IMG/VR virus record: IMGVR_UViG_3300017773_000049
Coordinates: 1 to 35,948 of that record
Length of the DNA stretch: 35,948 nucleotides
Direction: 5' to 3' (one strand)
DNA from: a virus
Position 1 is the first letter of the stretch. The number at the start of each line of letters is the position of its first letter. Positions 23,436 to 33,185 of the stretch are shown here, one piece after another. Below the pieces are notes generated by a model. The model saw only the letters and a list, made by a program, of their open reading frames with translations. It was not told where the DNA came from and searched no databases. A program made the position numbers and the translations under genes.

Positions 23436-25724
23436 ATGGCTACTGACAAAGATTTAAAAAACCAAGAGGAAATAAACAGGCTTAAAAGAGAAGCTCTTGA
23501 ATTAGATAGAAAATCAGCTGATTTTTCTAAGGCGGATGTAGCTAATAGTGATGATTTTAGCTCATTATTAAGGGATAACCTAAAAAATCTTAGATTAGTA
23601 GACGCAGCTAAATCAGAAATTCTTAGTATTGATAGACGTATTACAAAACAAGTTAATGATGCTTTTGTAAACGAGAAAAAAATGTTGGGCACTAAAAAAG
23701 CATCAACAGATTTAACTAAACAAGAATTACAATTAAAACGAGATATTGAAGTCCTAGAACAAAAAAGTGGTGCTCAGCTTACTAATGATAAAGGACTCCA
23801 AAAACAAATTAATGATACTATAAAGCAAAGAATAAGTGATGCTAAAAAATTATTAGAAGTTAATAAACAAAATGCTGATCTTTCTAAAGAAGTCCAAAGT
23901 AACCTAAGTGTTAGAACATTTGCAGGTTTAGAGGGCATAGCAAGTAAAATAGGTTTGGGGAATTTTGCCTCAGAGTTTGGAGATGCAGCTCAAGCTGCTA
24001 GAGAAGCAATAATTGGAAATAAAGAAGCTCAAGAATTAGAGATTTCTTCAAGAAATATAGGAGGAAAAAAAGGTTCACTCGCAGATCTCTCTAAAGAAGA
24101 AATAGAAATTATCCAAAAAGCCACAGCAGGAAAAGGTGGTGAAAAGGGATTTGGTAAAGGTCTTACTGAAGATCTTATGAAAAAAGCTGGATTTGGGGAT
24201 ATGGGAAAAGGAGTAGGAGCAGCTGAAAATATAAAAGCCGCAGGTGGTTTACAATTTAAAAAAGCGGGTAAAGCCCTTAATCCTTTAATGAAAGGTTTAA
24301 AGGCTTTAGGTCCTGCATTAAAAAAAGCATTTGGTCCATTAGCTATACTAATGGAGATTATGAAGATAGATAAAGTTATAGGAGATATGGCTAAAGGTCT
24401 CAATATGACCTATGATGCTGCTAGGGACATGAAGGAAGAAATGACTACTATAGCTAATGAATCTGGGAATACTTTTCTTACTTCTAAAAAATTAAGTGGA
24501 ACTTTAATGGAAGTAAATAAAGCAATGGGAACTAGTGTTCAATTAAGTGCCGATATGCTAGTACAATTTACTGAAATGAAAGAAATGGCAGGATTCACTA
24601 GTGAGGAACTAATGGGTATTGCTAAAATTTCTATGTCTACTGGTAAAGAAATGAATGATATTACTGGGGAATTTATGGCTCAAGCCAAAATATCATCAAT
24701 TCAAAATGGAGTTTTATTAAATGAAAAAGATTTATTAAAAGGTATGAAAGACATTTCAGCTGCAACTACCTTATCTCTAAGCCAAAATCCAAAAGAATTA
24801 GCTAAAGCAGTTGCTACTAGTAAAGCTTTAGGTATGGAATTATCTAAAGTAGAAAATATAGCTGGTGGAATGTTAGATTTTGAACAATGTATAGCTGATG
24901 AATTAAAAGCTGAATTACTAACAGGTAAAGAATTAAATCTAGAAAAAGCAAGACAGGCTGCTTTAGATAATGATTTAGCTACATTAGCAGAAGAATTAGC
25001 TAAAAATGTAGGAAATGCTGCTGAGTTTGGAAAAATGAATAGAATTCAACAGGATGCAATTGCTAAATCTGTTGGTATGTCTAGAGAAGATTTAGCTAAA
25101 ACTTTATATGTTCAAGAACAATTAAAGGGAGTAAGTGGAGAGCAAGCCGCAGAACAAGAAGCTTTACTTAATGCTCGAATAGCTGAAGTAGGATTAGCCC
25201 AAGCTCAAAAAGAAATGGCTAAAGATGGAGTTGAAGGATTAAGACAACAAGCAAGTGCTGCAGAGAGATTAGGAGCTATTATGGATAAATTAAATGATGT
25301 TATAGTTGCTCTTGTAGAACCTTTTATGCCAGTTCTTGATATTTTAATATCTATTGGAGATTTATTAGGATGGATAATGAAAAAATTAGATCCTGTATTT
25401 AAATTTATTGGTGTAGGTGGTGCTTTTTTAGGAGATGTATTTTCAGGAAGAGCATTTTCAGGAGATTTTTCAGGAACTGAAACTCAGGTTATGGCTGCTG
25501 AAGATAGTGCTCAAAGAAATTATGGTTATAACATGGATATATATGGTAGATATGATAGTGCGGGAAATTTAAAATCATCTTCAAGTGGTGGTGGAAATGA
25601 CGAAATAAAAAGATTAAATGATAATTTAGAAAAAATTGAACAAAATGGCATTAGTGCAACAGCTAATTTAGATGGAACAAATGTATCAACTGCCTTAAAT
25701 GTTAGTCAAAGAGAAATTCAATAA
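23436..25724 (+). CDS. Tail tape measure protein (gp29 position)
   Basis: The protein has 762 residues. Residues 1-160 are highly charged coiled coil (E-E-I-N-R-L-K-R-E-A-L-E-L-D, L-Q-L-K-R-D-I-E-V-L-E-Q-K). Residues about 280-315 are a hydrophobic helical stretch with G-L-K-A-L-G-P-A-L-K-K-A-F-G-P-L-A-I-L. A long Ala/Met/Lys-rich helical part follows. A second hydrophobic stretch, V-A-L-V-E-P-F-M-P-V-L-D-I-L-I-S-I, lies around residues 625-665. This architecture and the place after the chaperone pair are typical of tape measures, which set tail length inside the tube. T4 gp29 has about 590 residues, so at the usual 0.15 nm per residue this tail would be near 110 nm. Sequence identity to gp29 is not claimed. 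Confidence 0.85.
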   Translation: MATDKDLKNQEEINRLKREALELDRKSADFSKADVANSDDFSSLLRDNLKNLRLVDAAKSEILSIDRRITKQVNDAFVNEKKMLGTKKASTDLTKQELQLKRDIEVLEQKSGAQLTNDKGLQKQINDTIKQRISDAKKLLEVNKQNADLSKEVQSNLSVRTFAGLEGIASKIGLGNFASEFGDAAQAAREAIIGNKEAQELEISSRNIGGKKGSLADLSKEEIEIIQKATAGKGGEKGFGKGLTEDLMKKAGFGDMGKGVGAAENIKAAGGLQFKKAGKALNPLMKGLKALGPALKKAFGPLAILMEIMKIDKVIGDMAKGLNMTYDAARDMKEEMTTIANESGNTFLTSKKLSGTLMEVNKAMGTSVQLSADMLVQFTEMKEMAGFTSEELMGIAKISMSTGKEMNDITGEFMAQAKISSIQNGVLLNEKDLLKGMKDISAATTLSLSQNPKELAKAVATSKALGMELSKVENIAGGMLDFEQCIADELKAELLTGKELNLEKARQAALDNDLATLAEELAKNVGNAAEFGKMNRIQQDAIAKSVGMSREDLAKTLYVQEQLKGVSGEQAAEQEALLNARIAEVGLAQAQKEMAKDGVEGLRQQASAAERLGAIMDKLNDVIVALVEPFMPVLDILISIGDLLGWIMKKLDPVFKFIGVGGAFLGDVFSGRAFSGDFSGTETQVMAAEDSAQRNYGYNMDIYGRYDSAGNLKSSSSGGGNDEIKRLNDNLEKIEQNGISATANLDGTNVSTALNVSQREIQ

Positions 25725-25739
25725 AATAAAAATAATTTA

Positions 25740-25750
25740 AATATTTATAA
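25740..25750 (+). promoter_or_regulatory. Late-promoter-like element, copy 10
   Basis: AATATTTATAA (core 25742-25749) lies 15 bases before the ATG at 25765. It heads the baseplate gene series, in which no further copy is seen until 35436. Confidence 0.65.
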
Positions 25751-25764
25751 TAAAAAACATAATT

Positions 25765-25995
25765 ATGGGACTACAAGATAAACTATTAAAAGGAGAATCT
25801 ACCTTAACTGGATATAATGGAACAACTCCACCTTTGGAAAATAAATCACTATCTAAACTACATTTTGATTACTCAATTAATGGAAAACCTGAATTATTAG
25901 GAAACCCATCCCCTTCAGAATTAGATTTAAATGGTAAAGTACCAGCTTATAACTATAAAAATAATGCACCTGTAGAAGGAGTAGGAAGAATTTAA
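25765..25995 (+). CDS. Small protein at the head of the baseplate operon
   Basis: The protein has 76 residues and is not recognised. It is rich in Gly, Pro, Asn and Lys, with extended segments (G-Y-N-G-T-T-P-P-L-E-N, N-P-S-P-S-E-L-D-L-N-G-K-V-P) and no long helix or membrane span. The sequence looks like an extended linker or clamp rather than an enzyme. It lies 14 bases after its promoter-like element and six bases before the next gene, with which it must be co-translated. A small baseplate or tube-initiator cofactor is possible. The ATG at 25765 is the first in the frame. Confidence 0.7.
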   Translation: MGLQDKLLKGESTLTGYNGTTPPLENKSLSKLHFDYSINGKPELLGNPSPSELDLNGKVPAYNYKNNAPVEGVGRI

Positions 25996-26001
25996 ATCTA
26001 A

Positions 26002-27708
26002 GTGAGTAGATTATTAAATATTCAAACTGATTTAAAATCTCTTAAATTTGGTAATGATAGGCCTAGGGGAGGAAACAGCGGACAACCTTATATAAAAGAT
26101 GAAATTGGAGAAAGTTCAAGCCCTTCCTCTCCGGATTTTTTATTAAGAGGAGGTTTAAATGCTCCTTCATCAGCTGCTGAAGATGTTGTTAGATTAGCAA
26201 AATATTTTGTTGATCCCAAATCCCCCCAAGGTAGCTTATTTATCACTAAACAAGAATTACTTTCTGCTTCTTCCGTAAGGACTCAATCTACAGCAGGATC
26301 TTTTAATCAAGGGGTTTATAATCCTGCTAGTACATTAGCCCAAGCCGGAGGTGGATTTTTAGGACTTCATTTAAAAAGTAATGGAATTAATATTCTTGGT
26401 AAAACAGGACCTAATTCAACTAATGAAGAACTTTATGGGGTAAAAGTAAAATCTTCTCAACCACCTAAAGATAATAGATTAGTTAACTTAGCTGAAGCTT
26501 TAAGTAGTGAAAAGACAATAAAACTTAGTGGTTTTAATCTTAACCCTAATAAAGATGGGTTAAAACTAATGTCTTATAGAGGTGGGCCTGGGTCTGTATT
26601 AGGACAATTATCAAAAACTATTATCTCTACTACAAATAATAGAATAGGAATAGGTAATTTAACTCCTAATACATTTGAAGGAACTAATCAGGGAAAAATG
26701 TTTGATCAAGGCACAAAAGCCTTTTCATATCAACAAATATCAAGTATAGGAACATCAGGATCCCTTGAAGGTTATAAAGATTTTAAATTTTCTAACCAAA
26801 AAGAAAGAGCAACAACCCAACAGAGAGACTTTAGAGAACCTTTATTAGAAGATACTACAATATCATATGTAACTGGAATTGCTCCTAGTTATAACCCCGC
26901 AGAGAATAAAACCATAGATGGTATAGGAACTTCCAGAATAAGTTATAATAGTCCAGGTCAAAGAGGAAATGTTAGAGATTATTCTAAAGGAAAAATTGGA
27001 CCTGGAGGAGATACAGTAGATAAAATAAATTTCCAACCTATATATGAATCTAAAGGAGTAAGAAAAACAAATGTTGAAAAAAATGATTTAGTAAAATTTA
27101 GAATAGCAGCCATAGATTCAGAAGACCCTTCAGTACAACAATATATTCATTTTAGAGCATATATAGATAGCTTTAGTGATGCCTATACAGCCCAATGGGA
27201 TGCTATAAATTACATGGGAAGGGGAGAAAGTTTTCATAAATATAAACAATTTGGAAGAAATATTAATATGGGGTTTACAGTAGCAGCTCAATCAAAACCT
27301 GAATTAATAGCTCAATATAAAAAACTTAATTTTTTAGCTTCAAATTTAGCCCCAACTTATAGTAGTCAGGGTTATATGGGAGGTCCTTTAGTAAGATTAA
27401 CTTTAGGAGGATGGTGTTATGAACAACCAGGATTTATAACAGCAATGACTTTAACTGTTCCACAAAATACTCCATGGGAAATTGGAATAGATACAAATGG
27501 AAATTTTGATAATACAGTTAAAGAATTACCTCATATAGTACAAGTAACAGGATTTGCATTTACTCCAATTGAAGAATTTAGACCACAAAAACAAACTCTT
27601 ACATTTAATGATAAGGGAGATTTAAGTAAAGAAGAAGGAAAAAATGAATATGGTCCTCAAAGATTTATTGCTTTAAAAAATGGAGAAAATAATAATTACG
27701 ATAATTAA
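26002..27708 (+). CDS. Baseplate tail-tube-junction protein (gp48/gp54 type)
   Basis: The protein has 568 residues from a GTG start, six bases after the previous stop; no closer ATG is in frame. The N-terminal about 330 residues are Gly/Ser/Asn-rich and not recognised. Residues about 360-560 hold a compact domain: L-V-K-F-R-I-A-A-I-D-S, F-R-A-Y-I-D-S-F-S-D, M-G-R-G-E-S-F-H-K-Y, then G-F-T-V-A-A-Q-S-K-P-E-L and Y-K-K-L-N-F-L-A-S-N. It ends with G-P-L-V-R-L-T-L-G-G, P-G-F-I-T-A-M-T-L-T-V, T-P-W-E-I-G and F-T-P-I-E-E-F-R-P-Q. This succession is seen in tube-like baseplate proteins of contractile phages, which seed tube growth. The gp48/gp54 assignment is an inference from domain style and position. 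The stop overlaps the next ATG. Confidence 0.7.
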   Translation: MSRLLNIQTDLKSLKFGNDRPRGGNSGQPYIKDEIGESSSPSSPDFLLRGGLNAPSSAAEDVVRLAKYFVDPKSPQGSLFITKQELLSASSVRTQSTAGSFNQGVYNPASTLAQAGGGFLGLHLKSNGINILGKTGPNSTNEELYGVKVKSSQPPKDNRLVNLAEALSSEKTIKLSGFNLNPNKDGLKLMSYRGGPGSVLGQLSKTIISTTNNRIGIGNLTPNTFEGTNQGKMFDQGTKAFSYQQISSIGTSGSLEGYKDFKFSNQKERATTQQRDFREPLLEDTTISYVTGIAPSYNPAENKTIDGIGTSRISYNSPGQRGNVRDYSKGKIGPGGDTVDKINFQPIYESKGVRKTNVEKNDLVKFRIAAIDSEDPSVQQYIHFRAYIDSFSDAYTAQWDAINYMGRGESFHKYKQFGRNINMGFTVAAQSKPELIAQYKKLNFLASNLAPTYSSQGYMGGPLVRLTLGGWCYEQPGFITAMTLTVPQNTPWEIGIDTNGNFDNTVKELPHIVQVTGFAFTPIEEFRPQKQTLTFNDKGDLSKEEGKNEYGPQRFIALKNGENNNYDN

Positions 27709-28073
27709 TGGCACGATACAATAGCATACCAGTTTTACTTTCAACTAATGAAAAACCTATGAGGCAAACAGTACGTTATCCTGAAATACCTAGAGCAGAT
27801 AACGACATATATATATTTACTACTATAGGAGATAGATATGATACATTAGCCCAACAATATTATAAAGACTCTAGTTTATGGTGGATAATAGCTAATGCAC
27901 AAATTAGTTCAACAGATAAACTAAATACCGAGTTTAAAAGCAATTCTTTAACACCTCCTTTAGGAGCTCAAATAAGAATTCCAAATTCTCCAACACAAAC
28001 ATTAGTAGAATTTGATAAATTAAATCCTCCTACTAGCTTTACACAGAACGATACAGATGGTAATGGATATTAA
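27708..28073 (+). CDS. 53: Baseplate wedge protein with LysM fold (gp53-like)
   Basis: The protein has 121 residues. Residues about 33-95 are LysM-like: I-Y-I-F-T-T-I-G-D-R-Y-D-T-L-A-Q-Q-Y-Y-K-D, then L-W-W-I-I-A-N-A-Q, then P-P-L-G-A-Q-I-R-I-P. T4 gp53 and P2-like gpX carry this domain and join baseplate wedges. The length is shorter than T4 gp53 (about 196) but the LysM part is complete. Its start overlaps the stop of the preceding gene, and the next gene follows after 10 bases. Confidence 0.8.
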   Translation: MARYNSIPVLLSTNEKPMRQTVRYPEIPRADNDIYIFTTIGDRYDTLAQQYYKDSSLWWIIANAQISSTDKLNTEFKSNSLTPPLGAQIRIPNSPTQTLVEFDKLNPPTSFTQNDTDGNGY

Positions 28074-28083
28074 ATAAAAAGTT

Positions 28084-31000
28084 ATGGGAAATTTATTAGG
28101 AGAACCTTTTCGACCTTATGTAAATAGCCAAATAAAATTAAGGCAAGAAATACATGGTAAAAAAGAAAATAGAAGTCCACAGGATATTTCATATCTTAAC
28201 TCAAAAAATGCTTTTGTTAAGTTATTTTCTGGGGTTTCTTTAGATGAAAGAAGGTTAAAATATTTAAGAACTAAAAATGGTGTAACTAATCCTCTTATGG
28301 AAAGTATACTTCCTGGGTCTGATTTAGCTAAAAAATATGTTTTATTTAATGGTTTATCCGATGTAACAGCACTAAGTGGATTTAATCCACTTCAACAAAA
28401 CGCAATGCAACAAGCTGGAGTTATTAGAGGTAATGGTGATAGAGCAGGTATTACTTCTCCTACAAACCCTAATGGTGCATATGGTGTAGGTGGAACAGAT
28501 TTTGGCTATTCTCCTATGCCAGGAATAATATCTGCAGAAATTAAAGATTTAGGTAGAGGATCTCTTAAAGAAGCTATTATAAATTTAAAAGTTCATAATA
28601 AAAATCAATTTGACATAATTGAAACCTTGTATATGAGATTAGGTTATTCTATCTTATTAGAATGGGGAGTAGATAAATACATGAAATATAATAGTAATGA
28701 AACAGAAATTGAATATGTTAGTCATATTAAAACCATAGGAAATGAAAAATGGTTTGATTACTCTGGAAAGAGTGATTATTCAAATGTTTTAAGAGACATA
28801 GAACAAAAAAGAAAAGATAATTGTGGTAATTATGATGCTTTATTTGGTAGAATAACAAATTTTTCATGGGAATTTTCTCCTGATGGAAGTTATACGGTTA
28901 TGATTAAAGTATTTAGTGTAGGAGATGTTATAGAATCTTTAAATATTAATACCCCTCCTAAAGGTAAAATCACAGTAAAACAACCAGATCCCATTAGTGA
29001 ACAATCATTTGAACAAATTAGACAAACTTATAAAGATGCTGATGCTGTCCCAGAAGAGGTTTTTTATTCTCAATTATATCCTGGTTTAAAAGATGAAGTA
29101 AAAAGGTTTTACAATGATATGAAAAATAAAGGTTTTTTTAATATATTTGATGGGCTATATGATGAAGGAGTATATAATATTAAAAATCAAGAATCTGTAA
29201 GTTTTTGGGATAAAGCTGTTCAATATGCTAAAGAAACTGTTAGTAGTGCTATAGCATTTACTGAATCCGACTGGAAAGTAGGAGTAGGATCAGATAAAAT
29301 ATTTTCAAAAGATCTTGCAAATCAGTTTATATTTAGACCAGTCTATAAACAAGACCCAGGGATTCAACCTATAACTTATAATTCACCCTCAAATTTATCT
29401 GAAGAATTTGGAAATGTTAATGATATTGTTAAAGAAGTATTAGGAGACCCTTCAAAACAACAAGGTGTTTTTAGTAATCCAAAAGCAGGAGATATTATAT
29501 ATAGAGGTGGTACTACTAATCTAGATTCAAGTATCACACAAACCTTAACTGATCTTACTTATATAGGTCGAAATTATCCTGCAGGATTTTTCTACGATAT
29601 ATTGGTTAATCAGTTAGAAAATGAAGCAAAAGATTATATTATAGCCCAAGATATTCAACAAATAACCCCAGAAAATAAAAATATGCCCCAAGATGATACT
29701 AATTTTAGAATTAGAATGCCTAACACATCTAAAAAAGTAAATGGTGCATATCCTGTAGAAGAAGTAATTTTAGTATTTAAAAAAATAGCACTTAATGAGG
29801 TACAATTTGAGGGTGTAGTAAAAAAAGGCTTTGATGATGCTTATGATGAGGCAAAACCAAATAAATTAATAGGTATTAAACCAGGATATGGAGCAAAAGC
29901 CGCAGGTACTTTATGGCCCGGTGTAAGAAGTGCTTGGTATTTAGTCCATTTAGGTTTAGATGAATTTTTAAGAGGAAAAAATGCTACATTTCAAAGTGCC
30001 CCTGCTGTAGAAGAAGGACCTGTATCTGTATATGAAGTAGCTAGACTAAATAATAAAGTAACTAACCCCCAAAGTGTACCTGCAGTATCAAATGAAAAAA
30101 CAATCCCAGGATGGAATCAAATCTTGGATAAACTTTTATTTTATATAGCTACTGAAGAAAAATTTCTTACTCACATATATAATATGTTTGTAGCTGCTGG
30201 TAAAGCAGGGGGGGAAGATGATGATAGATTTGAAGTTCCTGATGAAGATGAAATAACAGAAACACAAATAGATACAAATGTTTATGAACAACTTTTAGAA
30301 GAAAGAAGAAATAAAAATGCAATATTTAATTGGTTCTATAATATTCGAAAAATATATCCTTTATACACTTATGGTGTAGTTAATGAAACAAATGACAATA
30401 CTAAGCTTATAACTAACCAAATATTAGAAAATTTACCAAAAATTTCTCTCTTTATTAATAAAGGAGATAGAAAAGAATTTTCAGAAATTGGTAGAATTGT
30501 AAATCCTTATAATAGAAAATCTGAAGTAAAAAATATTAATAAAGGAGATATGTTATCTACACTAAAAGAGGTAATAGCTGATGAGTATGATAAAAATATG
30601 GAAGGAGTTACACTTTGGAGAACTGACGCAGGATCAGAATTTATGAATGTTACATTATCAGATAAATATGGGAGTGACGACCCCAATGAAATTTTTGCTC
30701 AATTAGAAGCAATTGCTGAAAAAGAAAATGTAAAAATATCCCCAGCAATAACAAAATTAAAAACATTATACACTAATAGTTTTAAAACCCCAACCCAACA
30801 AGCTGCAGAATGGAATGAAAAGGTAGGATTTCCCCAATATGTTGAAGGTAAAAGAAGAGATTTTGCTTTTTTATTTTTAAACCCAATTGAAAATTCTTAT
30901 TTTGTTAGATTAGGAGTTTTGTTAGAGTTTTTAGAAAGAAATGTAATATTTAAAGTTAATGAAAAAACCCCAGCTATTAAATTTGATACTAATGTAGAAA

Positions 31001-32136
31001 CAAATATTTGTTATGCTATTGATAATGTAATTTCAACTAATATTACTAAATGTTTAATATCTAATTCTAATTTTTATACTAGTAAATTTGGTGCTAGGTT
31101 AATATTTGATGATGTTTTTGAAAATTTAGAAGATTTTGTAAAGGTTGTAAAAGTAGATAAAGGAACTAAAGTATATGGACAGATAATGAATATATATTTT
31201 AATTTTAATAGAGTAGAACAAATTCTTTCAGCCGTTAATGATAGAAATGAAGTTCAACTATTTAAATTTTTAAAAACACTTACAAGTGATATAAATGAGT
31301 GCACTGGAAATGTAACTAACATTGAACCTGTTATAGATAAAGATACAAATACTATAAAATTTATAGATCAAACTACAATCCCGGGATTAGAACAAATAGC
31401 TAAGGCATTAGGAATTAAAAGTTTTCAAAAATCAAAATCCAAAGAAGTTACATTAGAAGTTTTTGGGTATAATCAAACAAATCCAGAAAAACCTACTTCA
31501 AATTTTATAAGAAATATAGGTTTAAAGACTGAAATTAGTAAAGAATACTCAGCTATGATTACTATAGGAGCAACCGCTAATGGTTCACTACCAGGGTCTG
31601 AAGCTACAGCTTTATCAAAATGGAATATTGGTATTCGCGATAGGTTTTTAGAAAGTGTTGATTCTGGGGATGCAAAAAAGGGAGAATCTTTTGAAGATAA
31701 ATATAAGAGGGTATTAGCAAATTATGCTAACTTGATTGCAAATAGATATGCAAGATGTGGGCTTAATTTTCCCTCAGATGGTGATAGTGGAACAAATTTT
31801 GTAATTAATTATGATTATATTAGTATTGCTCAAGACGTTATGTCAAATTATTATAAATTTGCTCAAGCATCAACTATGCAACGATTTTTAGAAGGCAAAG
31901 AAGAAGGGGTAGAAAGTTCTTTTGGATTTATACCTTTTAATTTATCCTTTGATATGGATGGAATAAGTGGTATAAAAATATATAATAGAGTAAGAATAAA
32001 TACTTCATTTTTACCTTCAAATTACGGAAATTCATTAGATTTTATTGTATCTGGAGTAAATCATGTACTACAAAATAATGAATGGGTAACTAAGTTACAA
32101 ACAATAGCTACTTCTAAATATAAAGACGGTTCATAA
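28084..32136 (+). CDS. Large baseplate hub-like structural protein
   Basis: The protein has 1350 residues and is the largest in the window. Residues about 135-210 contain D-F-G-Y-S-P-M-P-G-I-I-S-A-E-I-K, G-S-L-K-E-A-I-I-N-L-K-V-H-N and F-D-I-I-E-T-L-Y-M-R-L-G-Y-S-I-L-L-E-W-G. A hub-type barrel segment follows, with F-S-W-E-F-S-P-D-G-S-Y-T-V-M-I-K-V. The C-terminus has S-F-G-F-I-P-F-N-L-S-F-D-M-D-G-I-S-G-I-K-I-Y-N and V-S-G-V-N-H-V-L-Q-N-N-E-W-V-T-K-L-Q-T. This is like the ends of hub and spike-carrier proteins, in which such a strand pair closes a barrel. I infer a gp27-like hub with a very large central insertion. No enzyme motif was found. Its stop overlaps the amidase start, suggesting joint function in cell wall penetration. 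Confidence 0.65.
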   Translation: MGNLLGEPFRPYVNSQIKLRQEIHGKKENRSPQDISYLNSKNAFVKLFSGVSLDERRLKYLRTKNGVTNPLMESILPGSDLAKKYVLFNGLSDVTALSGFNPLQQNAMQQAGVIRGNGDRAGITSPTNPNGAYGVGGTDFGYSPMPGIISAEIKDLGRGSLKEAIINLKVHNKNQFDIIETLYMRLGYSILLEWGVDKYMKYNSNETEIEYVSHIKTIGNEKWFDYSGKSDYSNVLRDIEQKRKDNCGNYDALFGRITNFSWEFSPDGSYTVMIKVFSVGDVIESLNINTPPKGKITVKQPDPISEQSFEQIRQTYKDADAVPEEVFYSQLYPGLKDEVKRFYNDMKNKGFFNIFDGLYDEGVYNIKNQESVSFWDKAVQYAKETVSSAIAFTESDWKVGVGSDKIFSKDLANQFIFRPVYKQDPGIQPITYNSPSNLSEEFGNVNDIVKEVLGDPSKQQGVFSNPKAGDIIYRGGTTNLDSSITQTLTDLTYIGRNYPAGFFYDILVNQLENEAKDYIIAQDIQQITPENKNMPQDDTNFRIRMPNTSKKVNGAYPVEEVILVFKKIALNEVQFEGVVKKGFDDAYDEAKPNKLIGIKPGYGAKAAGTLWPGVRSAWYLVHLGLDEFLRGKNATFQSAPAVEEGPVSVYEVARLNNKVTNPQSVPAVSNEKTIPGWNQILDKLLFYIATEEKFLTHIYNMFVAAGKAGGEDDDRFEVPDEDEITETQIDTNVYEQLLEERRNKNAIFNWFYNIRKIYPLYTYGVVNETNDNTKLITNQILENLPKISLFINKGDRKEFSEIGRIVNPYNRKSEVKNINKGDMLSTLKEVIADEYDKNMEGVTLWRTDAGSEFMNVTLSDKYGSDDPNEIFAQLEAIAEKENVKISPAITKLKTLYTNSFKTPTQQAAEWNEKVGFPQYVEGKRRDFAFLFLNPIENSYFVRLGVLLEFLERNVIFKVNEKTPAIKFDTNVETNICYAIDNVISTNITKCLISNSNFYTSKFGARLIFDDVFENLEDFVKVVKVDKGTKVYGQIMNIYFNFNRVEQILSAVNDRNEVQLFKFLKTLTSDINECTGNVTNIEPVIDKDTNTIKFIDQTTIPGLEQIAKALGIKSFQKSKSKEVTLEVFGYNQTNPEKPTSNFIRNIGLKTEISKEYSAMITIGATANGSLPGSEATALSKWNIGIRDRFLESVDSGDAKKGESFEDKYKRVLANYANLIANRYARCGLNFPSDGDSGTNFVINYDYISIAQDVMSNYYKFAQASTMQRFLEGKEEGVESSFGFIPFNLSFDMDGISGIKIYNRVRINTSFLPSNYGNSLDFIVSGVNHVLQNNEWVTKLQTIATSKYKDGS

Positions 32137-33182
32137 TGGAAAAATCAAGAATTAACACATCCTACTTATTATCGGGAATACAAGTTATGGTTCCTGCTAC
32201 AAATAATCCTCCAAGAAGTGCTGGAGGAGGTGCACCTAAACCAACCGCAGGTCCTGTTCCTAAAGGATACATAAAAACTTTCCAAGGGTTTAATTTTACT
32301 ATGGATGCTTGGAGTGATAAGAATAGGGCTATGCCTACTCAAATATTTTTACATCATACTGCGGGTTCTCAAAGAGCAGATAAGGGAGAAGGAACTATTA
32401 GAGGATGGAATACAAGAAACTCTCCAGGAGCTAAAGAAGATGGTAGCAGAGATTTTGGATCTACTCATTGTGTAATAGATAAAAATGGAATATTAGAAAG
32501 ATGTGTTCCTGAAAATAGAAAAGCTCATTCTGAAGGAGTTGCAAATTCAGAATGGAGTGTAAATGTAGAGCTTTTAGGTTTAGGGTGGTTTGATAAACAA
32601 TTCAAATCAGATGGAGTTCATGGAAAAAGGAAGAAAAAACATTCAAAAGGTCAATGGTATAGAGGAGGTGAAAGAAAAACAGTATGTCCTGTTGGGGAAG
32701 AAGCAAAACCCGTAGGATATGACAGGAAAGAACTTAAAAATGGATATAGAGGATTTCCAGTTTATCAAGAATATACTCCAGCTATGGTAAAAACCTGTAT
32801 GGATTTAATAAAAGAATGGTGTTTTAGATATAATATTAAATTTATTTTTGATCAAAAAGCATATGATAACATGTTTCCAGGAAAAAAATCTACACCTTTA
32901 AAAAATAAAAAAACTAAAGGTGTTTTTACCCATAACTCAGTAAAACCCTCTAGTAAAAAAACAGATGTATTCCCTTCTCCACTCTTAGTACAAGCTCTTT
33001 ATGATAATTTTTCAAACCCTAATAATGTAACTGTAACGAGTTATAATGAAAGTCAGGCATTACCTAGAACTGTACCAGTTTGGAATCCAACAGAAATACA
33101 AGTAGGAGTATTTATGCCATGGAAAAATACAGGATTTGCCGATAAAGATAAAGTTAAACCCCCTTATGCAAATATTACTTAA
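32136..33182 (+). CDS. Tail-associated N-acetylmuramoyl-L-alanine amidase
   Basis: The protein has 348 residues with an amidase_2/PGRP-type catalytic domain from about residue 65 to 285. The first zinc ligand lies in F-L-H-H-T-A-G (H73). Other family features are F-G-S-T-H-C-V-I-D-K-N-G, A-H-S-E-G-V-A-N-S and W-S-V-N-V-E-L-L-G. The other ligands fit H266 in F-T-H-N-S-V-K-P and D277, the AmpD-like H-x10-D arrangement. The insert between the ligands is larger than in AmpD. It would cut the bond between muramic acid and L-Ala in peptidoglycan. It overlaps the hub-like gene and lacks a signal peptide, so it more probably opens the wall during injection (the role of T4 gp5 lysozyme) than acting as the endolysin, although the latter cannot be excluded. 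Confidence 0.85.
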   Translation: MEKSRINTSYLLSGIQVMVPATNNPPRSAGGGAPKPTAGPVPKGYIKTFQGFNFTMDAWSDKNRAMPTQIFLHHTAGSQRADKGEGTIRGWNTRNSPGAKEDGSRDFGSTHCVIDKNGILERCVPENRKAHSEGVANSEWSVNVELLGLGWFDKQFKSDGVHGKRKKKHSKGQWYRGGERKTVCPVGEEAKPVGYDRKELKNGYRGFPVYQEYTPAMVKTCMDLIKEWCFRYNIKFIFDQKAYDNMFPGKKSTPLKNKKTKGVFTHNSVKPSSKKTDVFPSPLLVQALYDNFSNPNNVTVTSYNESQALPRTVPVWNPTEIQVGVFMPWKNTGFADKDKVKPPYANIT

Positions 33183-33185
33183 TAG

